From contig JASJQH010000229.1 in the NCBI GenBank assembly GCA_040143965.1, positions 1 to 20,376 of the forward strand: a DNA stretch of 20,376 nucleotides. The letters are read 5' to 3'. Shown here piece by piece: positions 1-9,290 of this stretch. How positions within the stretch are numbered: the first letter of the stretch is position 1; every line of letters starts with the position of its first letter. This stretch comes from Basidiobolus ranarum (taxonomy: Eukaryota > Basidiobolomycota > Basidiobolomycetes > Basidiobolales). The position numbers were made by a program, and so were the translations under genes. The notes beneath the pieces are model-generated. The model was not told where the DNA came from, did no database searches, and was given only the letters and a program-made list of their open reading frames with translations.

Positions 1-29
1 TAAGTAAATTCCGATTGAGAATAATTGAT
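1..29. repeat. Terminal direct repeat, left copy
   Basis: These 29 bases are identical to the last 29 bases of the window (20348-20376), and both copies run exactly to the window edges. This is what a circularised contig or an assembly break inside a dispersed repeat would give. The sequence itself is AT-rich and non-coding. Confidence 0.95.
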
Positions 30-108
30 AATATCTTAGTGAATTATAAGATAACTAAGTACTAAGCTATATATGACTATATAGGTGTTTAGGCAATGCT
101 AATTTCAA
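27..108 (+). repeat. 82-bp inverted repeat, left arm
   Basis: Positions 27-108 are the exact reverse complement of 19954-20035 (82 of 82 by eye). The outer end reads TTGAAATTAGCATTGCC when read from 108 inwards. If the window is closed on its 29-bp terminal repeat, the two arms face each other across 338 bases and form a foldback or MITE-like element of about 500 bp. No open reading frame is visible inside it. No clear target-site duplication is seen next to the arms. Confidence 0.93.
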
Positions 109-555
109 CAGAAAGTTGCATCTTTGTCAATGAAAGCTCCTCTGATTTGGACTTTGTTTGGATACTAATATATTTCCGTGTTTGTGACATCACTTCTTCC
201 GAGTATAATCACACTCGGTGACAGCTTCATCATAGATATGGCATTAACACCAAATATTACAAGGAATTAGACTAGGACTGGAGCTAAGTGCTGAGATGAT
301 ACCTAGCCATAGAAAATAGAAAAGCAACACTTTAAATAGCAAATACTTACGGAATTACTGTGGATAGTTGATTGGATGCAACGCTAGAAAATAACAAGTC
401 AAAGAATGGCTACTCTCAGCAACTACACAATAGTAGAGAGTAGACGGTCAGAAATAAAATCACGAAAAGGACTATATATAAGATGAGGTACTTGTATCAT
501 TTTGCGTTGTTATTGCTATTAGATATGTGACCAAGTATTACATGAGAGTATATTA

Positions 556-631
556 ATTAGCAAACTAGTATTAACTTGGACTTAGTATCTGAATTAGCAA
601 ACAAGCATTAACTTCGACTTCATCTAGTATT
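556..631. repeat. Imperfect tandem duplication, about 37-bp unit
   Basis: Two adjacent units both start ATTAGCAAAC and continue with a shared TATTAACTT/CATTAACTT and GACTT block, spaced 37 bases apart (starts at 556 and 593). The copies differ at about ten positions, so this is an old local duplication with no visible function. Confidence 0.55.
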
Positions 632-797
632 ATCACTTACAATCAGCTAAGATTAATTATTATAGATGCTCAATCAAATAAAAACGCTACACTGCCATAA
701 GAATGGGATCCTTTGATTGTTATCCGATGCTAACACTAAGTCAATGTGTTGTAAGTGAACAATGATAAGGGGACCAGGATTAGAAAAATTCGCAAAT

Positions 798-803
798 TTT
801 ATT
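798..803 (-). terminator. Poly(A) signal of the eL24 gene
   Basis: AATAAA on the minus strand, about 40 bases past the eL24 stop codon at 844-846. Position and sequence fit a canonical polyadenylation signal. Confidence 0.55.
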
Positions 804-843
804 GGATCATTAAGTCGAAATATATACATGGAATATATACTAC

Positions 844-1491
844 TTAACGACTGTTAGCGGCAACAGCGGGACGAGCTCCCTTAGCTTGTTGCTTGGAGAT
901 CTTGGGTTGAGAAGCACGAGACTCCTTCTTCTTAATTTGATCAGCCTTCTTCTGATCCTTAGCATCACGAATAGCAGCTTGACGAGCGGCAGCACGTACT
1001 TCAGGCTTTTGGTTACGCTTAGCACGGATGGCTTCCCAGGAAGCACCAACGACGGCACGTTGATGTTTAACGGCACGACGGGTACGCTTCTTGGCAACCT
1101 CTTCGGTGATACCCTTCTTGTGCATACGACGGTAAACAACGGTCCAGCTAATTTTACGTGGGTTCATACGTTGTTGGAAGAGGGACTCGGTCTTGGAGTC
1201 AACAAAGCGGAAAACCTAAACATCAATACGGTAAATATCACAAATATCTATACTCCCTTGGGAATAAATCAGACTTACTTTGCTGTCAGAACGAACGAAG
1301 AGTCTACCATGACCAGGATAGATCTTGTAACCAGAGAAGGAGCAGATTTCGATCCTAATAATACAACAGACATTGACGTTTAATGAAGTGTGGATGGATG
1401 GATAGTTGAATGTGTAGGATAGTAATGATTGTATGTATGCTTGGTGACCATTTCATATTCCATAATTTGGGGTGGTAAATACGTACTTCAT
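844..1491 (-). CDS. RPL24: 60S ribosomal protein L24 (eL24)
   Basis: Large-subunit ribosomal protein eL24, a cytoplasmic ribosome component that takes part in bridging to the small subunit (family knowledge). Three exons on the minus strand: 1487-1491, 1279-1354 and 844-1215, giving 150 residues, close to the usual length of about 155. The first exon carries only ATGAA before a strong GTACGT donor; splicing to 1354 gives an N-terminus starting [19 protein letters not shown], the conserved eL24 start. The third exon holds the [18 protein letters not shown] block and a basic Lys/Arg/Ala-rich tail. Introns are 132 nt (1355-1486) and 63 nt (1216-1278). The first intron, almost at the start codon, is typical of fungal ribosomal protein genes. 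An open frame on the opposite strand is a shadow of this gene. Confidence 0.97.
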
Positions 1492-1822
1492 GTTAAAATG
1501 ATTGCGAAACGAAGGAAGAAAGATTCGTTTATTCGCAAGAGTCAAAAGAAAGGGAGTTCCAAATCAATTGTGACATTCTTTTAATAAAATCATGACCGGG
1601 GACCAGATGCAATTTTTCTTCATCAAATCTGGTTGGATCTCTCCATGGGGATCAAGGGACAACAATAGATATAATCAGTGAAGATGAGAATGAAGACGGG
1701 TGTAAGTGGACGGGTGATGGGGTGAGGGGTTGAGGGGGATTAGTTACTATAATGGGCTTTACAGAGTAAAAGTGAGGAATCAGAGAATGGAAGGTTTAAT
1801 TACAGAAACGATGTCCAAGAGT
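1492..1822. other. Spacer between eL24 start and Mo25 stop
   Basis: This is the promoter side of eL24 and the 3' flank of Mo25, both read on the minus strand. An ATTAAA variant poly(A) signal for Mo25 can be read at 1795-1800 (minus). I see no gene or clear operator here. Confidence 0.5.
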
Positions 1823-3376
1823 TTATGCTAGTTGACGAACAATGTTGACGAGATATTCCTTTTCTTCGTTGAACTTCTCATCATCTGGAGAGATGTTGGG
1901 TTAATATCTACATGAAAAGTGAACGCACCATCACCATATCTTACCATTCCGACTACTATGGAGGTTATCCAAGTAGACTACCAACTTCTCCTGATTCTTC
2001 TTCAAGATTTCGATGATCGGGGGAACCTTGTTCGGATTGGCAACAAAGATCTAAATGAGACAGCTACAGTTTAGTGATTGAACGTACGCAATGCACGCTG
2101 AATCACTCACCTTGAATACATGGTATGCTTCGACTTGGATGTTTTTACTTGGATCGCGTAGAAGATTCATAATCATCTTCAGGTTCTCTGGAAAGTCGAT
2201 GAATTTAGTCATCACCGGAAAGTTTATACGACACATGAGGATCTCCGATAAAAGCTAGGAACGTAGTCAATAAGAGGGACTCCTTGTATCTGGAAGATGC
2301 CTGTGAAGTGATTACCTTAAGTGATTGCCGTTTGGTTACATAGTTAGGAGACATCAACAGAGAGTTGTAATTATCGAAGAACTGGTAACTGGTTAGCTTT
2401 ACAGTCCAAAGCATCGGTAGAATGATGAGCACTTACTTTATCATAATCTTTGGTTAAGAAAGTGAAGGTTAATTCTTTATGACGGGTCAAGATATCCTAA
2501 ATACAATCAACGTTACTAAACAGTATTCCCCAACTGATACTCTCAGATACTAACCTTAAATGCGGAGAAAGCGTCACTGGAAATATCAAAGGTATCTGAT
2601 TGAATATATTTAAAGAATCTATAAAACTCCGGACTATCGAGCAACACCTTTGCCAAAGGAGGATATTTCGTACAATCTCTAAGTATTGTACCACAATTTA
2701 GGGCTATCTCTGGGTTGTCGAAACTTGAGGGTAATATCCTGTTAGCCTTGAATCTAATCAAATCCATGAAACAATCTTTCAGTACATACCCATGTAGTAT
2801 GGCGAAAAGAGTATGCGACTTTTCAGACAGATAGTCTACTGTGGGGTATCTATTGGAGATCTGTCTTCGTAAAAGTACACAGAAAACGTTTGCTACATCT
2901 TTTCTTGTCTATGTCGTAAATGATAAGTATATATGGGCTGAACACCACTAGCTCTACTTTCCTACCTCAAATTCAAGACTGGGAAGCTTCATGATAAGAA
3001 GTTGTAAAAGGTCGACCTTATATACCTCTTGAGAAATAGGACCAGCTAGATAACTTGGGTTATAGACTGATAGGGGTCAGGTAAGAAACCGTTTGCATCT
3101 GTACCTTCATCACCACTTAACATGACTTTCATCAGCTGCACATTTCTTGAAACCTCTTCAGTAGCCTATAAAAGAAGATTGGGTTATCATTCTATTTCGA
3201 CAAAAGACATGTTCTGAGTTGACAAATGATAAAGAATACACGCTATACTATTGAAGTTGAAAAGGGAAAGAACCTACCTTCTTCCAATCTGGCCCGTCAA
3301 TTCTATATAGAGCATCTTTTACATTGTGTACGGTATCTTGAGGGGTTTTTGTTTTCGATCTAAAGAGAAAGCTCAT
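1823..3376 (-). CDS. HYM1: Mo25/Hym1-family scaffold protein
   Basis: Mo25 (yeast Hym1, animal CAB39) is an armadillo-like scaffold that binds and activates STE20/germinal-centre kinases; in fungi it works in the RAM/MOR polarity and cell-separation network (family knowledge). Ten exons on the minus strand: 3278-3376, 3105-3165, 2966-3045, 2790-2908, 2555-2738, 2437-2496, 2316-2381, 2111-2254, 1945-2050 and 1823-1884. They total 981 nt and encode 326 residues, near the family's 330-350. Diagnostic stretches in order are [14 protein letters not shown] at the N-terminus, the LLRRQI block followed by [74 protein letters not shown] and a C-terminal [12 protein letters not shown]. All nine introns are GT..AG and 51-112 nt long. 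For the last intron the acceptor is at 1885-1886; the earlier AG at 1908 would put a stop in frame. Confidence 0.95.
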
Positions 3377-3540
3377 GATAAGGTTTACTAGTGGTTACCA
3401 AAGAACAGATTAAGCGAGGTCAATTAATTAAAGAGGAGTAAATTCGAGACTTGCTATTATTTTGAAAGTGCAACATCAATAACATCCTTAAACTTCATTC
3501 AACCAATCAACTAGATGGAACTACTAGAACCTCATAAAGA

Positions 3541-3546
3541 TTTATT
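3541..3546 (-). terminator. Possible poly(A) signal of the 137-residue protein gene
   Basis: AATAAA on the minus strand, about 95 bases past the stop codon at 3641-3643. It could serve that gene; AT-rich DNA makes chance hits common. Confidence 0.35.
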
Positions 3547-3580
3547 AAATTGCATGTACATATATTTGAGGATAGATTAA

Positions 3581-3592
3581 ACCTAACCCTAA
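3581..3592. promoter_or_regulatory. Telobox-like motif upstream of Mo25
   Basis: The 12 bases ACCTAACCCTAA resemble one and a half telomeric CCCTAA units. Short motifs of this kind bind TRF/Tbf1- or Rap1-like factors in promoters of some fungi and plants. It lies about 205 bases upstream of the Mo25 start codon, but a chance match cannot be excluded. Confidence 0.25.
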
Positions 3593-3640
3593 GTTAATAC
3601 AGAAGTCACATATTCTACTGAATATAAATTACGTAAGGAA

Positions 3641-4114
3641 TTAACTCAAGAACGCTTTCTTGAGATAACTTTGTCTAGCTAAGAAAGAATTCATCATAGT
3701 GTCGATGTTCGTGTTAAATTGATGCTGCTCTAATGTTTCATCTAATGGTAGCTCCACATTCTTCCGCTTGGAGATACCATTGATGGTGAGATTTAAAGTG
3801 GTCTCTTTTTTCTCCGTTTTGGAGGTGTTTACTGTGGTTCGACATTCTGTTACCTGAAAAATTGAACTGTAGGAATGTACTTGTGAGACGTGTTCACCAT
3901 CTTCCGATAAATCTACCACGATACATTGCTCATTGTCCAGCTCTTCTGGTAATCCTTCGTCTTGAAACAGATAATGAACAGTTGGATATTTCCATGTTTG
4001 AGTTTGCTCGTCATAAATTTGAGTAAACTAATGATACCAACCAAAGTTATTCAAGGTTATTTACATTCGGTTTGAGTATCAACTAACCTTCGGAATAAGG
4101 TGACTATCTTGCAT
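3641..4114 (-). CDS. Unrecognised conserved-looking protein, 137 residues
   Basis: Two exons on the minus strand, 4088-4114 and 3641-4027, joined across a 60-nt GT..AG intron (donor GTTAGT, acceptor CATTAG), give 137 residues. The start MQDSHLIPK is chosen because the splice keeps the frame open and no in-frame ATG lies further up before a stop. The N-terminal half is aromatic and acidic (WKYPTVHYLFQDEGLPEEL, then CIVVDLSEDGEHV and SYSSIFQVTE) and looks like a small folded beta-rich domain. The middle is Lys/Thr-rich, and the C-terminal 35 residues could form a helix. There is no signal peptide or membrane segment. I do not recognise the family. It lies in tandem upstream of Mo25 with a 264-base gap. 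Confidence 0.7.
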
Positions 4115-4285
4115 AGTAAATATAGGATGAAGAATAAGTTGAGAAGAGTTAGAAGTCACCTAACGATTGCAACTAATTTATCGTAAGAACTCCTCCACTT
4201 ATATGGGTTGGTTCTTGATTAAATGATTCTAGAATATTTAGATATAACAGTGATAAAGTTCATTACTCCTCTTTGCCAGAGTTAA

Positions 4286-4300
4286 ATATATATATATATA
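4286..4300. repeat. AT dinucleotide microsatellite
   Basis: A run of alternating A and T of 15 bases. One of three such tracts in the window. Confidence 0.8.
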
Positions 4301-4507
4301 AGTATTCCTAGAAGACACTGTTTTATTATGTCAAGTAGATTTTATATTGTGTATCCAAATACGTGCTACATACTATATTATACACCTTTGCTTTGCTATA
4401 TTCTAACTAGGTATATCAATTTATGGGATTCTAAAATATTCTTTCTAGATTTACGAAATTTCTTTCGAAATTAGAGGCATCCAAAAGGTATAAATATACT
4501 GGCTCCG

Positions 4508-4797
4508 TCAATGAGGATCTTTACGACTGTACTTTACAGGATTATGTATATAGTACATTCCCAGTCTTTGTTTCCCAACAAAGACACTAATACCAAGCTG
4601 GTTGACGATTGGTAGTGCGCTGTCCGTAAAGGGAAGTGTGGGATGTGTTCGATTAGCTCCTCGGAACTTCTGAACCTTCTCAGTTGATGATCTTGCCAGT
4701 CGATTATTCCAACGACTAGGCGAGGACGGTTTGCACATTCTGACAGCTTGTCTATTTTTATTACAATCTTATCAAAAATCAAACAAATCGAAATCAA
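4508..4797 (-). other. Two overlapping open frames, unassigned
   Basis: On the minus strand two frames are open together: 4534-4797 (87 codons, containing LVVGIIDWQDHQLRRFR and a SSEELIEHI stretch) and 4508-4738 (76 codons). The first has a protein-like composition, with mixed charged and hydrophobic residues. Both lack a recognisable domain, and I could not connect either to other exons with good splice signals. This could be a gene remnant, one exon of an unresolved gene, or chance. Confidence 0.2.
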
Positions 4798-4871
4798 AGT
4801 TACTTTCAGTGCACCAAAATAATGTTAAGCTAGTCATTAGTATGTTATGTATTCACCGCCATATTTTGGTA

Positions 4872-4895
4872 CAACTGAACCACTCAGTTCAGTTG
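4872..4895. other. Hairpin, 9-bp stem
   Basis: CAACTGAAC (4872-4880) and its reverse complement GTTCAGTTG (4887-4895) flank a 6-base loop. It lies about 320 bases before the NAC start. It may be a dimeric factor site or may have no function. Confidence 0.5.
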
Positions 4896-5088
4896 AGACC
4901 CTCTTGAGAATGGTGGTGCCAATCGCAAGTCAATATGTAAGGCTAAGATCAAGGATCATATATGATGATGAAAATTCAATTGGTGGGGATCACCCAAAAT
5001 AGGGATAGTCCCCAAAAAAGATATTTCTAGCAATCAAAGTGCATTTGTCCAGCCTTTCCAAACCCTTTCTCGAGGCCATTCTTTGTTG

Positions 5089-5207
5089 GTAAACGGTAGG
5101 TTGAAGTTTATCTACTCAGACATAGTGTGTGAATCCATCCAACGCCTACAATGATCCGAAGAGTTTATTACATTAAAGCTAATAAGTTAATTATTCCCTC
5201 GTTGTAG
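5089..5207 (+). other. Probable 5'-UTR intron of the NAC beta gene
   Basis: The acceptor side is convincing: a branch-like GCTAATAA, a pyrimidine stretch and TTGTAG end eight bases before the ATG at 5216. The donor at 5089 (GTAAAC) is only the best candidate; other GT sites upstream are possible. Confidence 0.5.
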
Positions 5208-5215
5208 AAATCAAA

Positions 5216-5821
5216 ATGAACCCCGAAAAACTTGCTAAATTACAATCTCAAGTCCGTATTGGTGGTAAGGGTACTCCTCGCCGTAAGGTCAAGAAGACCA
5301 CCAAGGCCAGCGGTGTTGATGACAAGAAGCTTCAAGGTCTTATCAAGAAGCTTAATGTCCAACCTATCCCCACCATCGAGGAGGTTAACATGTTCAAGGA
5401 TGACGGAAAGGTTCTTCATTTCACCACTCCTAAGGGTAATGACACTGAAGAATAGTATAACTGTGACAATGTACTAATTCGAAACCATCTTTATTTTAGT
5501 TGCTGCCTCTGTTCAATCCAACACTTTCGTGATCTCTGGCAAGGGTGAGGACAAGGAACTCACCGAACTCATTCCTGGTATCCTTCACCAACTTGGTCCT
5601 GACTCTCTTGCCAGCCTTCGCAGACTCGCTGAAGCTTACCAACAAGCTCAAGGTGATGCCTCCATTGAAGAAGCTGATGAGGATATTCCTGAATTAGTTG
5701 AGAACTTGTAAGGTCTTTCCCCTTGTTTGAATTATCGAATATTCTAGCTAATGCTGTTCATATTCACTCTAGCGAGGAAGCTTCTAAGGAAGAGGAGAAG
5801 AAGGAAGAAACTACCGCTTAA
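5216..5821 (+). CDS. EGD1: Nascent polypeptide-associated complex subunit beta (BTF3/Egd1)
   Basis: The NAC beta subunit pairs with NAC alpha at the ribosomal exit tunnel, shields nascent chains and helps steer targeting to mitochondria and the ER (family knowledge). Three exons, 5216-5435, 5500-5707 and 5773-5821, encode 158 residues, the normal length. The N-terminus [20 protein letters not shown] is followed by RRKVKK, the basic ribosome-binding motif. The NAC domain follows: [20 protein letters not shown], then [15 protein letters not shown] and [20 protein letters not shown]. The acidic/Lys C-terminus ends in KKEETTA. Introns are 64 and 65 nt. Without splicing, both the first and second exons run into a stop a few codons after the donor, which supports the model. 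A 5'-UTR intron probably precedes the ATG. Confidence 0.97.
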
Positions 5822-5859
5822 GATCGTTGAATTGATTCGCAGTGTAGTTCATTTCAGCC

Positions 5860-5865
5860 AATAAA
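5860..5865 (+). terminator. Poly(A) signal of the NAC beta gene
   Basis: AATAAA, 39 bases past the stop codon, at the expected spacing. Confidence 0.6.
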
Positions 5866-6093
5866 TAACAAAAATATCTTATGATACCACATTATTTCTC
5901 CCATTACTTCTACATTCGTTAGCTTCATTATGTACAGTATGCAATCAGTTGAACGAGTTGCTCATCTTCGGTAGTACAGCTGGCAACCCAAGTTAACCTC
6001 AACAATCCAATTAGCCATTTTTCCACACATCCCTGAAGTGTGCCATTGCGGTATATAAATCATTTGTGGCAATACGGCTTAATATCTCAATTA

Positions 6094-6112
6094 ATATATA
6101 TATATATATATA
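6094..6112. repeat. TA dinucleotide microsatellite
   Basis: A run of alternating A and T of 19 bases in the spacer upstream of Rad21. Confidence 0.8.
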
Positions 6113-6352
6113 AACAACCAATCATCTGTTTCAATCTTCCATTTGATTCACTTAGATCAAACTTGACACGCTATTTCGCGACACTTCCTCAACGATTCTA
6201 TATAGCTCAACAATTTTCTTAGTCTTTCTACACTACACTATCGCGCTTGTGTGTGAGGTTTTTTTGATATTCCTCAAGACCCATCAGTTTATCAAGCTTG
6301 ATTTTTGTTATCGGTTTCTAATTACTCTATATTATAAAGTGCTCTATATATA

Positions 6353-8554
6353 ATGTTTTATTCCGAAGCCATTTTATCCAAAAAAGGCCCGCTGGCTAAA
6401 GTATGGTTGGCTGCTCATTGGGAACGTAAACTTAGTAAAGCACAATTTCTTCAAGCCAACATCCAATCTTCAGTTGGTAAGTAAGCATATATCAGAAATT
6501 AGCCACTAGTCATTTTACAACTTTACTCTTCTAAAAGGTGCCATTGTTGGTGGGGACCAACCTCCTATGGCTTTACGTCTATCGGGGCAACTTCTTCTTG
6601 GTGTTGTGAGAATATATTCTCGAAAGGCTAGATATTTACTCGAAGATTGTAATGAAGCTCTAGTTAAGATTAAAATGGTTTGTTTTCATTCAATCTTTTG
6701 TTGGAGTATATATATATATATATATATATACTTGGTTAAACTAAATTATAATGTTTATTTCTCAAAGGCTTTCAGACCTGGTATGGTTGATATGCCTAGT
6801 GAGCAAGCAGTTGCTAGTTTCAACACCATTACTTTGGCTGATAATATCACCGAGTTTGATATCTTATTACCGGATCCAGATTTTAACATTCAGTAGGAAG
6901 GATTTATTTTTCAACTTCTCTCGGAACTTACTAATCGTTTTAAATTGATTAGAAATTGGGAAGCTTTAGAGGCTCCTACTCAAGACAGTCAAATTGTATC
7001 TCGCCCACAAGACATCACATTACAAGAGGGACTCGGTACGGCTACCATTGATGTTGGTTTGGGAAGGGATGATTTATTTGGTCAAGGGTTTGAGGTGGAG
7101 GAAGGAAGAGAGTTAGATCTTGGTCTGGAGGATGATTTCCGTCCAGCACCATTAGGTGATGACTCAATGGACATTGAAGTGGGTCGTGATGCTCAGCCCG
7201 AGTTATCTTTCTCAATTGATGGACCCGCAGATATTACACTTGATGAAGGGAAGCTTGGTATGGAGCCATTGGGTGAACTTCCAGAATTTTCATTTGAAGC
7301 GAAGGCTGGAGAGGAGAATTTGTTTGATGATATGGATCTTGGTTTGGATCGGTTGGTATTTCTCGTCAAGAATTCTATATCATACGTTCGCTAGTTAAAC
7401 GATCTTTTTAGTCCTCAAGAAGTCGAATTGGTAGAACCACCCATGGTTGTTGAAGATGAGGTGATTGAGGAACAAGGTAAGAAGTAATATACTATATTAT
7501 TATATTGAATCTATTTAACAATTATTCAGAGCAAACCATGCTTGAAATGCCAGCTATGGTTGCACCAGCTAGATTGGTTTCCAGACAGAGCAGAAAGAGA
7601 AAGCTTATTGTTGATCAGGTCATCGAACTTCCTAGTGATCATATATCTGGCCAATTAAAGGATACCTCGGATATCACTCAAGAAGAAGCATATCTACCAG
7701 TCTCCAGAAAGATGATGAGATTGAAGCAAATTCAGGATGAAGGTGCTCACTACTATCTGTCTCTCAATGGACCTCAAAATGTGGTACCGGAGTTGTTGGG
7801 TTTATTCACCAGAGAATTAGTCAAAGACCAACAAACTGTGCCTGAAACTGAGGAATCTAGAGAAGCATTTGGTCTAGAAAGTAAGCAACAGTATTTCTGT
7901 AAATTATCAATGAGTATCCGTTATTAACCTCATTCATAGTTGAGGAAGAGCTCATGCCTTCCATCCCTGTTGATGAGCCCGGAATATCTAGTTTTGATTT
8001 TAGTGAACCTGCACTCATTGAGGAGGAAACAATCGCTGCCGAGGTTTCAGAGCAAGTTCCTATGTTACCTGAAGAGATGCCTACAGAAGATGTTGGCGAG
8101 GTAAGAATCTCTTGATCACAGCGAAATTCGAGGCGGTACTAATTAGTGTCTATAGGGTATATCTCAGGTTCCTGGATCACCAGTTCTCTCCATCACAGGT
8201 GAACAATCCACTGAGGGATTGGGTAGATCGGAAATCTTTGATGCAGAGGAGATTGAAGAACCTGAAGCAGGAACTGAAGCTGCTTTCAGCAAATCCACAG
8301 TTAAAACCATGCATCTGCTACGTACTGAAATCCAGAAGGCCGCAGATCCTGGGATGGAAAAATCGACCAGTCTGAAGTACCGAAATATCGCAGGTAATGC
8401 TACCAGAACTGATGCGGTCAAGTTTTTCTTTGAATTGTTAGTTCTCTCCACCAAGGATGTGGTGAAGGTAAAGCAAAGTGAGCCCTACGGGGATATTGAA
8501 ATCACACCTAAGGATAAACTATTCGACAATACTGCAAGTACCATCACTGCTTGA
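6353..8554 (+). CDS. RAD21: Cohesin kleisin subunit Rad21/Scc1
   Basis: Rad21/Scc1 is the kleisin that closes the Smc1-Smc3 ring in mitotic cohesin and is cut by separase at anaphase (family knowledge). Eight exons: 6353-6476, 6538-6677, 6768-6892, 6953-7351, 7412-7476, 7530-7880, 7940-8100 and 8156-8554. They encode 587 residues, within the usual fungal range. The N-terminal Smc3-binding domain shows [20 protein letters not shown], then [19 protein letters not shown] and [14 protein letters not shown] central [13 protein letters not shown] block is the usual mid-protein kleisin motif. The C-terminal winged helix that binds Smc1 is seen as [20 protein letters not shown], then LVLSTKDVV and [15 protein letters not shown]. 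Two E-x-G-R sites (residues 179-182 and 205-208) in the acidic linker are separase-site candidates. All introns are GT..AG, 53-90 nt; the second contains a long TA tract. The protein fits Scc1 better than meiotic Rec8. Smc1 lies 3.2 kb downstream. Confidence 0.95.
6707..6730. repeat. TA microsatellite inside Rad21 intron 2
   Basis: Twelve TA units within the 90-nt intron 6678-6767. It explains why this intron is longer than the other Rad21 introns. Confidence 0.85.
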
Positions 8555-8648
8555 ATTTTGTATATCTCTTTTAGCATGTTTAATCGTTAGTGGCCTACTT
8601 TTTGTATAGATTTTGATGGTATTGATTGTAATGATATCCCTCTATGGA

Positions 8649-8654
8649 AATAAA
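8649..8654 (+). terminator. Poly(A) signal of the Rad21 gene
   Basis: AATAAA, 95 bases past the Rad21 stop codon. Confidence 0.5.
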
Positions 8655-9062
8655 CTCCTTTTTTCTCTATATAATGTGCATATTAAACCGGGTGATGTCA
8701 CGGAATGGATTTTTCTGAATTACTCGAGATCGTACTTGTTGAGCCAGACTATGTAACCCACTCGATCTTTCGCCTCTGATGCTTGATGGCCTTCTCCTAG
8801 CCTCTATCAGTTGACTCCACCGTTCCGCTCCTCTCGTACTGGGAATATATTCCTCAGGTAAATTCCAATTCCATTAGTAGATAGGGTCCATAGTGTATTT
8901 ACGTTGCAATTGCTTAGTGGAAATATGAGAAGTAATGGGGTTGAACGATAGAAGAATGTACTGAATGGGAAAGGAAGGATTGCTGCAGATCTTACGGGAT
9001 ATGTGTCACTTCTACAAGAAACAAAATAAATTTCAATATATTTCCGCTATACGTGGCATTTA

Positions 9063-9081
9063 GTGTGGATTTCCACACGTG
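9063..9081. promoter_or_regulatory. Inverted repeat with CACGTG core upstream of mtHsp70
   Basis: A 7-bp inverted repeat (GTGTGGA, 2-base centre, TCCACAC) runs into CACGTG at 9076-9081, a bHLH-type site. It lies about 210 bases before the mtHsp70 start codon. A regulatory role is inference only. Confidence 0.3.
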
Positions 9082-9290
9082 ATTTGATCTAAAAAATCTA
9101 CAGTCACGAATCGAGTATTAGGATGAGTGTATCCGCAATAAGTGATCGCTGGACGGTTTTCGTTCGGTTCGTGATTCTAAGAGGGAAAATTACCGAGCTT
9201 CCAAATCCAATATTTATTGTGCTCATATAAGCGTGAACATAGCCTTGAGACCGAATTTTCTTTCTATCCATCATATTCCAACCGAAAACA

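Larger units (their letters stand above)
109..843. other. Gene-free AT-rich spacer
   Basis: I see no supportable gene here. The stretch holds an imperfect tandem duplication at 556-631 and, near its right edge, the 3' end signals of the eL24 gene that is read on the minus strand. Confidence 0.6.
4115..5215. other. 1.1-kb spacer between divergent genes
   Basis: Between the minus-strand 137-residue protein gene and the plus-strand NAC beta gene. It holds a TA microsatellite (4286-4300), an unassigned open frame (4508-4797, minus), a 9-bp hairpin (4872-4895), and the promoter and probable 5'-UTR intron of the NAC gene (about 5089-5207). Confidence 0.5.
5822..6352. other. Spacer between NAC beta and Rad21 genes
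   Basis: Holds the NAC poly(A) signal, a TA microsatellite and the Rad21 promoter, with TATA-like runs just before the ATG at 6353. An open frame at 6040-6222 spans the microsatellite and is not convincing as a gene. Confidence 0.5.
8555..9290. other. Spacer between Rad21 and mtHsp70
   Basis: Holds the Rad21 poly(A) signal (8649-8654), a protein-like broken stretch at 8705-8857 (see findings), a small inverted repeat GTGTGGA..TCCACAC at 9063-9078 that overlaps a CACGTG E-box-type site (9076-9081), and the mtHsp70 promoter. No complete gene is visible. Confidence 0.5.

Noticed and set aside
886-1383. 165-codon open frame on the plus strand opposite eL24
   Set aside because: It is antisense to the eL24 exons and introns; the minus-strand spliced model gives a complete conserved protein.
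1885-1907. Alternative last-exon acceptor of Mo25 at 1908-1909
   Set aside because: It would place TAA in the conserved C-terminal frame or give a total not divisible by three; the acceptor at 1885-1886 restores [12 protein letters not shown].
4941-4953. 13-base match to the GGCTAAGATCAAG block of U2 snRNA
   Set aside because: The branch-site-recognition sequence GTAGTA that must follow is absent, and the flanks do not match U2; chance match.
6040-6222. 60-codon open frame containing an IYIYIYK run
   Set aside because: It is created by the TA microsatellite and has no coding features.
8830-8841. CCTCTCGTACTG, identical to the complement of the sarcin-ricin loop region of large-subunit rRNA
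   Set aside because: Only 12 bases match and neither flank resembles rRNA, so it is not an rRNA fragment.
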